A stretch of DNA of 33,675 bases, from the NCBI GenBank assembly GCA_964489695.1, contig CAZAZP010000010.1, forward strand, positions 1 to 33,675. The letters run 5' to 3'. Numbering within the stretch: the stretch's first letter is position 1; the number at the start of each line of letters is the position of its first letter. Source of the stretch: CAYUXU01 sp964489695 (GTDB lineage Bacteria; Bacillota_I; Bacilli_A; Erysipelotrichales; Erysipelotrichaceae). The translations under genes and the position numbers were made by a program. Below the pieces are notes generated by a model. That model had not been told where the DNA came from. It ran no database searches and worked only from the letters and a program-made list of their open reading frames with translations. Of the stretch, positions 1-7,694 are shown piece after piece.

Positions 1-1500
1 TTAGCTATTTTTGATGCCCATTTAATGGTTTTAAGCGATCCAGAATATACTGGTCAAATTGAAAATAAAATCAAACAAGATCAAATAAATGCTGATTATG
101 CCATTAAAGAAGTAGCCGATACTTTTATTAGTATCTTTGAAAATATGGATGATGATTACTTTAAGGAACGAGCTGCGGATATTAAAGATGTGACATTCCG
201 TTTGACAGCCCATGTTTTAGGGGTAACTATTCCTGATTTATCTTTAATTAAAGAAGCGGTTATTATCGTGGCGGAAGACTTAACGCCCAGCGATACCGCG
301 CAATTAAATCGACAATATACTTTAGGTTTCGCCACCGAAATTGGTGGTCGAACAAGTCACTCCGCGATTATGGCGCGTAGTCTTGAGATTCCAGCTGTAG
401 TTGGTTGTCAGGGCTTATTGAAAGTAGCCAGTCATGGTGCTGAAATGATTCTTGATGCGGTGAGTGGTACAATTATTTTAAATCCGAGTGTAGCGGATAA
501 AACTGAATATCAAAAGCGGGCAAAAGAATTTGCGGATTATCGTGAAAGCTTAAAAGCTTTAAAAGAACTAGCTAGTGTTACCGCCGATGGTGTGACAGTT
601 GAAATTGCTGCTAACATTGGGACGCCAAATGATGTTACCGGTGTTATTGATAATGGCGCTGATGGCATTGGTTTATATCGAACCGAGTTCCTTTATATGG
701 ATAAAAGTAATTTACCAAGTGAAGAAGAACAATTCCAAGCTTACAAGTCTGTCTTAGCTAGTGTTAATCCAAAACCAGTCGTTGTTAGAACTTTAGATAT
801 TGGTGGCGATAAGAAATTACCTTATTTGCCCTTACCAGAAGAAATGAATCCATTCCTTGGTTATCGGGCGATTCGTCTTTGTTTAGATCGAACAGATATC
901 TTCATTACTCAATTACGGGCCTTAATCCGCGCTAGTGCTTTTGGTAACTTACGAATTATGTTTCCCATGATTGCTACTGTTGATGAATTCCGCCAAGCTA
1001 AAGCGATTTACACGCAAGAAAAAGAACGCTTAATCGCGGAAGGGGTTAAAGTCGCTGATAACATCGAAGTTGGGATGATGGTTGAAATACCAGCCGCGGC
1101 GGTCTTAGCTGATCAATTTGCAAAAGAAGCGGACTTCTTCTCGATTGGCACTAATGATTTGATTCAATATTCCATGGCAGCTGATCGCATGTCCGAAAAA
1201 GTATCCTATCTTTATCAACCATTAAGTCCATCGATTTTACGGTTGATTAAACTTACAATTGATGGTGCGCATAAGGAAAATAAATGGTGTGGTATGTGTG
1301 GTGAAATGGCGGGAGATCCCCAAGCTGTGCCGCTCTTACTTGGTTTAGGTTTAGATGAATTTTCGATGTCAGCCTCGAGCGTCTTAGAAACTCGCCAGCT
1401 AATTCGTAGCTTAAAACAAGCTGAAATGCGTACTCTAGCTGAACAAGCTTTAAACTGTAGTACCAGCACTGAAGTGGAAGAACTAGTGACTAAACTCTAA
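1..1500 (+). CDS. ptsI: PTS enzyme I (phosphoenolpyruvate-protein phosphotransferase), 5' end outside window
   Basis: Cytoplasmic enzyme I takes phosphate from PEP and passes it to HPr, starting the phosphotransferase sugar-uptake relay. The reading frame is open from the first base, so the gene begins upstream; 499 codons are present and, against a usual length near 570, about 70 N-terminal residues are missing. Visible landmarks are the phospho-histidine swivelling segment GGRTSHSAIMARSLEIPAVVG (around 355-415), the PEP-binding barrel motifs GIGLYRTEFLYMD and RTLDIGGDKKLPY, IGTNDLIQY, and the catalytic Cys in CGEMAGDP near 1290-1320. It matters for the accessory island further on, because PRD regulators there are normally phosphorylated through this relay. 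ptsH would be expected just upstream, out of view. A terminator follows directly. Confidence 0.97.
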   Translation, partial: LAIFDAHLMVLSDPEYTGQIENKIKQDQINADYAIKEVADTFISIFENMDDDYFKERAADIKDVTFRLTAHVLGVTIPDLSLIKEAVIIVAEDLTPSDTAQLNRQYTLGFATEIGGRTSHSAIMARSLEIPAVVGCQGLLKVASHGAEMILDAVSGTIILNPSVADKTEYQKRAKEFADYRESLKALKELASVTADGVTVEIAANIGTPNDVTGVIDNGADGIGLYRTEFLYMDKSNLPSEEEQFQAYKSVLASVNPKPVVVRTLDIGGDKKLPYLPLPEEMNPFLGYRAIRLCLDRTDIFITQLRALIRASAFGNLRIMFPMIATVDEFRQAKAIYTQEKERLIAEGVKVADNIEVGMMVEIPAAAVLADQFAKEADFFSIGTNDLIQYSMAADRMSEKVSYLYQPLSPSILRLIKLTIDGAHKENKWCGMCGEMAGDPQAVPLLLGLGLDEFSMSASSVLETRQLIRSLKQAEMRTLAEQALNCSTSTEVEELVTKL

Positions 1501-1503
1501 TTT

Positions 1504-1530
1504 AAAGTACATCGCTAGATGTACTTTTTT
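1504..1530 (+). terminator. Intrinsic terminator after ptsI
   Basis: A perfect 10-bp stem, AAAGTACATC / GATGTACTTT, with GCTA loop, ends in a run of T. It starts four bases after the ptsI stop codon and separates ptsI from the next transcription unit. Confidence 0.9.
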
Positions 1531-1531
1531 A

Positions 1532-1559
1532 TTGCTTATTGATGAATCCATAGTATGAT
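1532..1559 (+). promoter_or_regulatory. Candidate sigma-A promoter for the YtvI-like gene
   Basis: A -35-like TTGCTT (1532-1537), 16-bp spacer and -10 TATGAT (1554-1559) lie between the ptsI terminator and the start codon at 1575. The predicted transcript start is near 1566, leaving a leader of only about 9 nt that contains the GATGGTGA ribosome binding site. Inferred from sequence only. Confidence 0.45.
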
Positions 1560-1574
1560 AGAGATGGTGATAAG

Positions 1575-2654
1575 ATGACGCTGGAAAGCAAACGACGATT
1601 TATTATTAATACCTTATATTTTGGAATTATTTTCTTTTTAGTTTACTTTCTGACTAAATATATTTTAATTGATTTAATGCCTTTTATATTAGGCGCTGTT
1701 ATCGCTTTATTAATTCGACCACTGATTTTAAAGTTACACCAATGGTTGAAGATTAATCAAAAAGTTTTAGCAGTGATTACACTTTTATCTTTTTATGTAA
1801 TTGTTGGTTTAGTTTTAGCTTTATTGACCACTATTCTTATTAAAAACTTAGAAGGTTTTTTCCGTGCTTTTCCCGCCATTTTTGAAAACGATATTATTCC
1901 GGCCATTGAATATCTCTTAGAACGGTTTGAACAGTTATTTTCTAATTATGATGTTAATATTTCTGATCTTTTTGCGGAGTTTAATCAAGAGATTATTTCT
2001 ACTTTAAGTAGTGTAGTTAAGTCGATGTCTAGTTTTGCGTTAATTAACTTAACTAGCTTTTTTGCTTCGATCCCCGGTATTTTCATCAGCTTTCTGTTAA
2101 CGATTATTTCATCGTTTTTTATTACACTTGATTTTGATAAAATTGTAAGTTTTACCAGCAAGCAAATTACACCACGCGCTAAAGAAATTATCAATGCGAT
2201 TAGAAATATCTTTAAAAATACCTTAGGCAGAATTTTTAAAGCTTACGCGATGATTATGACGTTAACGTTTGTGGAACTAGCTTTAGGTTTATCAGTATTA
2301 AAAATACCGCATGCTTTGACCGCCGCTTTATTAATTGCGATGATTGATATTTTACCAGTATTAGGTACTGGTGGTGTGATGCTGCCTTGGGTAGCAATTG
2401 AACTGATTAATGGTAGTACTTCTAAAGCGTTAGGGTTATTTGTTATTTATTTCATTATTACGATTGTGCGCAATATTATTGAACCTAAAATTGTGGGTGA
2501 TCAAATCGGCTTATATCCGTTATTAACTTTAATCGCGATGTTTCTTGGTTTAAAGATCTTTGGAATCATCGGTTTATTTGGTTTACCTATTGCTTTAACT
2601 ATTTTAGTAAAACTACATCAGACTGGTGTGCTTCGCTGGTTGAAAGATGATTGA
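1575..2654 (+). CDS. AI-2E/PerM superfamily membrane protein, YtvI-like
   Basis: A 359-residue polytopic membrane protein with the AI-2E/PerM-family layout: two N-terminal hydrophobic helices (about residues 10-50), another around 60-85, a long amphipathic middle region, then four or more C-terminal helices. The C-terminal signature DILPVLGTGGVMLPW followed by IVRNIIEPKIVGDQIGLYPLLTL is what I associate with the YtvI subgroup (a sporulation-linked membrane protein in Bacillus). Whether this organism sporulates cannot be judged here, so I keep to the family name. The start is supported by GATGGTGA just upstream. It occupies the place before yvcK where rapZ is often found. The substrate of this superfamily is generally unproven; some members export small molecules or act as Na+/H+ antiporters. 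Confidence 0.8.
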   Translation: MTLESKRRFIINTLYFGIIFFLVYFLTKYILIDLMPFILGAVIALLIRPLILKLHQWLKINQKVLAVITLLSFYVIVGLVLALLTTILIKNLEGFFRAFPAIFENDIIPAIEYLLERFEQLFSNYDVNISDLFAEFNQEIISTLSSVVKSMSSFALINLTSFFASIPGIFISFLLTIISSFFITLDFDKIVSFTSKQITPRAKEIINAIRNIFKNTLGRIFKAYAMIMTLTFVELALGLSVLKIPHALTAALLIAMIDILPVLGTGGVMLPWVAIELINGSTSKALGLFVIYFIITIVRNIIEPKIVGDQIGLYPLLTLIAMFLGLKIFGIIGLFGLPIALTILVKLHQTGVLRWLKDD

Positions 2655-2735
2655 GTAGAATTATCGAGTTAGTTTTGTTATAGTTATAAATGATACACAC
2701 GGCTGAGTGGCCGACGCGAGCTGAGGTGACTTGGG

Positions 2736-3677
2736 ATGAAAAAAATCGTTGTAATCGGTGGAGGACATGGTCAAGCCACAATTTTGCGTGGCTTAAAAGA
2801 TTTAAATAATGTTGAGATAACCGCAGTTGTAACCGTAGCGGATGATGGAGGCAGTACTGGCCGTTTACGCAATAGCTATGATATTCCCGCCATGGGGGAT
2901 ATTCGTAATGTCATGGTTGCTTTATCCCGGGCGACGCCGTTATTTTCTTCCTTAATGGAATATCGTTTTGAAAGTGGCAATCAAGCTGATATTGAGGGCC
3001 ATAGTTTAGGAAACTTAATTTTAACCGCCTTAACCGCGATTAACCAAGACTTTATGGTGGCGGTTTCTTCATTGTCACAAGTGTTAAACGTGGCAGGAAC
3101 GATTTTGCCAGCAACAACCGAAACGGTTACCTTACAAGCTGAAATGGCAGATGGTAAGATTATCAAAGGTGAATCTAGCATCACTAATTATCATGGGAAA
3201 ATTCAACGTTTATTTTATGAGCGACCAGTCAAAGCCACCCCAGAAGTTATTGAGTCGATCTTAACTGCTGATTTAATCGTGTTAGGGATTGGTAGTCTTT
3301 ATACTAGTATTATGTCAAATCTAATCATTGAAGAGATTGCCCAAGCTATTTTAGCTTCACCGGCCAAGCTGATGTATATGTGTAACATCATGAGTCAGCC
3401 AGGCGAAACAGATGGATATGATGTTTTAGCCCATGCAGCTGTTTTAGAAAAACAAATCCAACGACCCTTAGATGTGGTGGTCCTAGCCAATGATGAAATT
3501 CCACCAGCTGTCTTAGCTCGTTATCAAGAGCAACAAGCCTTTCCGGTTAGCTTAGCTGAAGGTGATAACCATTTTCAAGTTTTAACTTGTTCTTTATTAG
3601 ATGATTTTGCTAGTGGCTTTGTGCGCCACCAACCGGATAAGTTAACGAAGTTTTTTCAAAAGTATTTGGAGTTATAA
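2736..3677 (+). CDS. yvcK: YvcK/GlmR family regulator of carbon flux and cell-wall precursor synthesis
   Basis: A 313-residue CofD-fold protein. The N-terminal nucleotide-binding loop VIGGGHGQATILRGLK (residues 5-20) and VTVADDGGSTGRLR are the family signatures, followed by GDIRNVM, EGHSLGNL and IGSLYTS. In Bacillus subtilis YvcK/GlmR binds UDP-GlcNAc, is needed for growth on gluconeogenic carbon and stimulates GlmS; it is also a substrate of PrkC, whose homologue is encoded at 12950 in this window. The start has a good ribosome site, GAGGTGAC, at 2724-2730. It is two bases upstream of whiA, the usual yvcK-whiA pairing, but rapZ (yvcJ), normally immediately upstream, is absent here. Confidence 0.95.
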   Translation: MKKIVVIGGGHGQATILRGLKDLNNVEITAVVTVADDGGSTGRLRNSYDIPAMGDIRNVMVALSRATPLFSSLMEYRFESGNQADIEGHSLGNLILTALTAINQDFMVAVSSLSQVLNVAGTILPATTETVTLQAEMADGKIIKGESSITNYHGKIQRLFYERPVKATPEVIESILTADLIVLGIGSLYTSIMSNLIIEEIAQAILASPAKLMYMCNIMSQPGETDGYDVLAHAAVLEKQIQRPLDVVVLANDEIPPAVLARYQEQQAFPVSLAEGDNHFQVLTCSLLDDFASGFVRHQPDKLTKFFQKYLEL

Positions 3678-3679
3678 TT

Positions 3680-4654
3680 ATGTCTTTTGCTTTAGATGTA
3701 AAAGTTGAAATTGCCCAAAATGTCTTAAAACCCTGTTGTCAAAAAGCCCAGTTAGCAGCTTTAATCAAATATAATGGGGTGATTTTAATTCGTGAACAAC
3801 GTCTCAACTTAAAAATTACCACCGAAATTGCCCCGGTAGCGCGACGAGTTTGGTCACTCATTAAAGCGCTAGTACCAGCTGAAATTGAATTAGCAGTATT
3901 AAAACGTATGAATTTGAAAAAGAATAATATTTATCATTTAACAATAATTAATCAAGTACCAGAATTATTAGCTGCTTGTGGACTTTGGGATGAAAATGGT
4001 CTTTTAAAACTAGTTCAACCAATGATTATCCAAAAAGAATGCTGTGCCCGAGCTTATTTAGCGGGAAGTTTTCTAGCTGGTGGTAGTGTTAATTCACCTC
4101 AAAGTAGTAAATATCATTTAGAAATTCGTCATCCGGATTTAGCTTCAGCTGAGCTTTTACAACACTTAATGCAACGCTTTAAACTTGACGCTAAAATAAT
4201 CCAACGTCGTAAGAGTTATATTGTTTATTTAAAAGCCGCTGAAATGATTTCTGATTTCTTAAGAAGTATTGGAGCGCATAATGCGGTGATGGAATTTGAA
4301 GATCAACGAATTCAACGTGATTTTACGAATAACTTTATTCGTTTAGATAATTGCGAAGTAGCTAATGAAGTTAAAACCTTAAAAGCCGCTTCAAAGCAAT
4401 TGGCATTAATTGCTAAATTACAAGCCAATGGGCGCTTTGAGATGTTAGAAGAACGGGTGAAAGAAATAGCGCTTTTACGCTTAAATCATCCCGAAGCAAG
4501 CATTAACGAATTGTGCGAAGCATATTACAGTCTGACTGGCTTTCAAATCAGTAAATCTGGTATGAATCATCGCTTAATGAAACTAAAAGAATTAGCTGGT
4601 CAATTAACTGATTTACCAACTAAACAAAAAGAGGTAGCACATGCTAAAAAGTAA
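3680..4654 (+). CDS. whiA: WhiA, DNA-binding protein with LAGLIDADG-type fold
   Basis: A 324-residue protein with the WhiA layout: an N-terminal domain, a LAGLIDADG-homing-endonuclease-like middle (RAYLAGSFLAGGSVNSP around residues 118-135, with KYHLEIRHPD and RSIGAHNA after it) and a C-terminal helix-turn-helix ending in the family signature ISKSGMNHRLMKLKELA. The endonuclease-type fold has no nuclease activity in this family. WhiA controls sporulation division genes in Streptomyces and supports chromosome segregation and division in Bacillus. Its ribosome binding site (TTGGAG) lies inside the last codons of yvcK, indicating co-translation. The last 14 bases overlap trhA. Confidence 0.95.
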   Translation: MSFALDVKVEIAQNVLKPCCQKAQLAALIKYNGVILIREQRLNLKITTEIAPVARRVWSLIKALVPAEIELAVLKRMNLKKNNIYHLTIINQVPELLAACGLWDENGLLKLVQPMIIQKECCARAYLAGSFLAGGSVNSPQSSKYHLEIRHPDLASAELLQHLMQRFKLDAKIIQRRKSYIVYLKAAEMISDFLRSIGAHNAVMEFEDQRIQRDFTNNFIRLDNCEVANEVKTLKAASKQLALIAKLQANGRFEMLEERVKEIALLRLNHPEASINELCEAYYSLTGFQISKSGMNHRLMKLKELAGQLTDLPTKQKEVAHAKK

Positions 4655-5303
4655 TGATAAACGAAGCGATTTAATAAAGCTTTCCTTTTCTGAAGAAGTT
4701 AGTAATGCCATTAGTCATGGTTTAATGGCGTTTTTGTTGCTGATTAGTTTACCGCTTGTGACATTAACGAGCTATTTTAAAGGTGGCTGGTTATTGACCT
4801 TAGGAACCGCAATTTTTACGATTGCGTTGTTTTTAATGTTTTTAGCTTCAACTTTATACCATAGTATGGCGTTTGATTCTAACCATAAAGTAATATTTCG
4901 GGTTTTAGATCATATCTTTATCTTTGTGGCGATTGCTGGAACATATACTCCGATTGCCTTAACGGTCCTACCTGCGCCCATCAATTGGTTGACGTTAACC
5001 TTTCAATGGTTATGTGTCCTGAGTGGTATTTTATATAAAACTTTAGCAAAAAGTTATTCCAAGAAAATTACGCTTGCATTATATCTTGTCATGGGTTGGT
5101 CAGCGATTTTCTTTTTTCCGTTAATTATTAAACAAACCCAACTAATCTTTCAGGCTTTAATTGTTTTAGGCGGTTTATTTTATACCGCTGGAACTTGGTT
5201 TTATAGCCAAAAACAACGTCCTTATTTTCATTTCATTTGGCATTTATGGATTGATTTAGCGGCGTTAACACATTGGATCGCCATTATTTTCTTTTTAGGT
5301 TAA
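4641..5303 (+). CDS. trhA: TrhA / hemolysin III family seven-helix membrane protein
   Basis: A 220-residue PAQR-type (hemolysin III, COG1272) membrane protein. Family marks are EEVSNAISHGLMA near the N-terminus, STLYHSMAF, LDHIFIFVAIAGTYTPI and the C-terminal FHFIWHLWIDLAALTHWIAI, which supply the conserved Ser, His and Asp of a putative metal site. Seven hydrophobic segments can be traced. Bacterial members have been linked to membrane-lipid homeostasis; the haemolysin name comes from one heterologous assay and should not be read as virulence. The start lies inside whiA (14-nt overlap) behind AGAGGT, implying coupled translation. It converges on rqcH with a 4-base overlap of the two stop codons. 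Confidence 0.9.
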   Translation: MLKSNDKRSDLIKLSFSEEVSNAISHGLMAFLLLISLPLVTLTSYFKGGWLLTLGTAIFTIALFLMFLASTLYHSMAFDSNHKVIFRVLDHIFIFVAIAGTYTPIALTVLPAPINWLTLTFQWLCVLSGILYKTLAKSYSKKITLALYLVMGWSAIFFFPLIIKQTQLIFQALIVLGGLFYTAGTWFYSQKQRPYFHFIWHLWIDLAALTHWIAIIFFLG

Positions 5304-6934
5304 CTGATTAATTGCGTAACTTTCGCTTGATCAATATCAATATAAATGGTTTTATAAGTAGTTAAACGGACTAATCCTAACCGCGCGTTAGGAATTTTTT
5401 TTAGGTGTTTGACTTGGGTATAGTCTACCGCAATACTGCTAGAAGCTCTGGCTTGACTAAAATAGGCGGCTAACATCGCAGCGGTCCGAATTAGTTCTTC
5501 AGTTAATTCAGCCGTATTAACGATTAAATGGGTACCAGACATGTCATGGACATGAAACCAGTAATAGTGTTTTTTGGCCCAATCAAACGTCAAATAATCA
5601 TTTTGGAGATTATTTTTCCCCAGATAAAAGTTAATCGTGTCATTAAAGGGAATTACTTGATAATTTAAGCGACTTTTTTTATAGCGGATATTTTTCTTTA
5701 AAGGTTTCAAATAGCCATAATTTACAAGTTCTTGGCGGATTTCTTGCGCATCTAGTAAACTAGCTTCAGCTAATTGATAACTTAGGGCTTGAAAATAGGC
5801 TAAGTCTTGTTTAGCAATTGAGAGTTGTTCTTTTAAATGGTGAAGAGCATTTTTAGCTTTATGATATCTTTTAAAATATTGATTCGCATTAGCAATACCA
5901 TTTCGTTTTAGATCTAAGGGGATGTTAATTGGTTTTTGTTCAAAATCAAGCAGTTCAATTACAGCTAATCCAGTTGGTAAATCAGCTGCATAAGTTAACA
6001 ATAAATCACCGTAGTTTTTATATTTTTCGGCGGTTTTTGCTTCAGCTAAACTAGCTAAGAGTTTTGGGATTTTGTTTTCTGCTTTTTTTAATTCACGTTT
6101 GATAATCCGACTTAAATCTACCGTCACTTCTTGAATTTGGTTTTTCGTTTCCTGTTTTTGATAAAGAAATTCAAGTCCCTGCATTAAAGGCAAAACCGCA
6201 ACCGGGGTTTGTTTTAAATGAGTTAAAGGGATAACATGATATTCATAACCTTGTTTTATGGGATAGATAAAGAGTTGTTCACTGGCTATTACTGCTTGCA
6301 TAATTGTTTCAAAAGATTGATTGTTTGTTAATCGATAAGTAAACTCTTGGCTTAATAAAGGCGAAAAGCCCGCAAATTGCGTCGTGAAACTTAGCGTAGG
6401 ATCATAGCTTACTGCCAGAAATGGGTCAAGTTTTGACTGCGGTTCAGGGGTGCTATATTTCGCTCCTGGTTGAATGATCCTTTGCGTATTTTGATAAGGT
6501 GGGATTCTGGTTAAAGCATCGAGAATCTTTTGGTCTTCATCCATTAAAATCACGTTAGCATATTTACCCATCAATTCAACCGCTAAATAATAAGTCACTT
6601 CTTCCCCAAGCGTATTTCGATTTTTTATGGTGATGATTAAATAGCGATCATAATTGACTTGTTTCAGCTCAGTAATTAAACCATTTTCTAAATGTTTGCG
6701 TAGTAACATGACGAAATTATTTGGCTGGGCTGGCAAGTCATATTTTTGGGTAGTTAATTGAATTCGATTAGCGACTGCATGAGTTGAAATTAAAAGCACC
6801 AAATTAGTTTGGGGTTGCCGCAAATAGAAGACTAATTCAGTTTTCGATAACTGATAAATCTTATTAATTTTCCCGTTTTTTAAGGATTGTAACTGCTGAT
6901 TAAGTTTAAATAAAATAATTCCATCTAACGCCAT
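5300..6934 (-). CDS. rqcH: RqcH (NFACT / FbpA-like) ribosome quality-control factor
   Basis: A 544-residue NFACT protein, the bacterial homologue of Rqc2/NEMF. RqcH binds stalled 50S subunits and recruits tRNA-Ala to add C-terminal alanine tails that mark the nascent chain for degradation. The N-terminal NFACT-N domain opens with MALDGIILFKLNQQL; the conserved Asp-Arg pair needed for tRNA recruitment is visible as NYDRYLI (D96-R97). A charged coiled-coil segment lies around residues 270-400, and the C-terminal NFACT-R domain carries YYWFHVHDMSGTHLIV. Older annotations call such proteins fibronectin-binding. The gene is monocistronic, divergent from gmk and convergent with trhA. Start supported by GTAGGTAG about 10 bases upstream. 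Confidence 0.95.
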   Translation of the reverse strand: MALDGIILFKLNQQLQSLKNGKINKIYQLSKTELVFYLRQPQTNLVLLISTHAVANRIQLTTQKYDLPAQPNNFVMLLRKHLENGLITELKQVNYDRYLIITIKNRNTLGEEVTYYLAVELMGKYANVILMDEDQKILDALTRIPPYQNTQRIIQPGAKYSTPEPQSKLDPFLAVSYDPTLSFTTQFAGFSPLLSQEFTYRLTNNQSFETIMQAVIASEQLFIYPIKQGYEYHVIPLTHLKQTPVAVLPLMQGLEFLYQKQETKNQIQEVTVDLSRIIKRELKKAENKIPKLLASLAEAKTAEKYKNYGDLLLTYAADLPTGLAVIELLDFEQKPINIPLDLKRNGIANANQYFKRYHKAKNALHHLKEQLSIAKQDLAYFQALSYQLAEASLLDAQEIRQELVNYGYLKPLKKNIRYKKSRLNYQVIPFNDTINFYLGKNNLQNDYLTFDWAKKHYYWFHVHDMSGTHLIVNTAELTEELIRTAAMLAAYFSQARASSSIAVDYTQVKHLKKIPNARLGLVRLTTYKTIYIDIDQAKVTQLIS

Positions 6935-6959
6935 TGCGGACTACCTACTTTCATTTTTA

Positions 6960-6968
6960 ATTATAACA
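6960..6968 (-). promoter_or_regulatory. Extended -10 promoter for rqcH
   Basis: On the minus strand the sequence TGTTATAAT (TG extension plus perfect TATAAT) ends 25 bases before the rqcH start codon. No good -35 is seen, as is common for extended -10 promoters. Confidence 0.6.
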
Positions 6969-7005
6969 TGCTTTTTAAACTGATGAGTGGCTGGGCTAAT
7001 CTCCA

Positions 7006-7034
7006 TTGACAAGCACCGCGCTTATTTGTAAGAT
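7006..7034 (+). promoter_or_regulatory. Sigma-A promoter for gmk
   Basis: TTGACA (7006-7011), 17-bp spacer, TAAGAT (7029-7034). This is the best -35/-10 pair in the window. The start codon is at 7053, so the transcript would start at about 7041, right on the AAGGAG ribosome site (7041-7046), giving an approximately 12-nt leader. Confidence 0.8.
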
Positions 7035-7052
7035 AGTAAAAAGGAGCTGGCA

Positions 7053-7628
7053 ATGGCAGAAGGATTACTGATTATTTTTAGTGGCCCATCAGGTGTTGGT
7101 AAAGGAACGGTCCGACAGTATTTTATGCAGGATGAAAGCTTGAATTTAGCCTATTCCATCTCAATGACAACTCGCAAAAAGCGGGATAATGAACAAGAAG
7201 GTGTTGATTACTTTTTTGTCAGTGAAGAGCGTTTTCTTCAAGCAATTGCGCAAGATGAACTGCTCGAACACGCAAATTTTGTTGGGAATTTTTATGGTTC
7301 ACCGCGCGCCTACATTAATCAATTGCGGCTGGCGGGTAAAAATGTTATTTTAGAAATTGAAGTAGAAGGGGCCAAACAAGTACTAGCAAAGTGTCCAGAA
7401 GCGCTCTCGATCTTCCTAGTTCCACCAAGCTTAGCCGAATTAGAACGGCGGATTCGGGACCGGAAAAGTGAAGCTGAAGCTGCGATAGAGAAAAGACTTT
7501 TAAAAGCCGAAAAAGAGTTAACGGAAGTCAAAGACTATAAATATATTGTTTGTAATCAAGATCCCACTGTCGCTGCTCAAGTTATCGCCCAAATTATTAA
7601 GCGTTACGCTAAACTAGAAAATGTGTAA
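7053..7628 (+). CDS. gmk: Guanylate kinase
   Basis: GMP + ATP to GDP + ADP, in the cytoplasm, feeding GTP and (p)ppGpp pools. 191 residues, normal length. P-loop GPSGVGKGTV (residues 11-20); GMP-binding segment SISMTTRKKRDNEQEGVDYFFVS with the conserved TTR and YFF; EIEVEGAKQV as the Walker-B-like strand; lid RIRDRKSEAEAAIEKRL, where family members more often read RGRGTE, a mild divergence. Preceded by its own promoter and ideal AAGGAG site, and closed by its own terminator. In most Bacillota gmk is followed by rpoZ and coaBC before priA; neither is here. Confidence 0.97.
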   Translation: MAEGLLIIFSGPSGVGKGTVRQYFMQDESLNLAYSISMTTRKKRDNEQEGVDYFFVSEERFLQAIAQDELLEHANFVGNFYGSPRAYINQLRLAGKNVILEIEVEGAKQVLAKCPEALSIFLVPPSLAELERRIRDRKSEAEAAIEKRLLKAEKELTEVKDYKYIVCNQDPTVAAQVIAQIIKRYAKLENV

Positions 7629-7632
7629 TTAT

Positions 7633-7659
7633 AATAGCCAAAAGGCTATTTTCTTCTTT
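7633..7659 (+). terminator. Intrinsic terminator after gmk
   Basis: 7-bp stem AATAGCC / GGCTATT with AAAA loop, then TTCTTCTTT. It begins four bases after the gmk stop codon. Confidence 0.8.
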
Positions 7660-7673
7660 AGGCGTGAATCGGT

Positions 7674-7679
7674 TATAAT
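7674..7679 (+). promoter_or_regulatory. -10 element upstream of priA operon
   Basis: A perfect TATAAT lies 15 bases before the priA ATG, just after the gmk terminator. No convincing -35 is seen 16-18 bases further upstream. If used, the leader would be about 9 nt, beginning close to or inside the AAGGGG ribosome binding site. It is the only candidate promoter between the gmk terminator and the long priA-thiN operon. Confidence 0.4.
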
Positions 7680-7694
7680 AAGTAAGGGGTATGT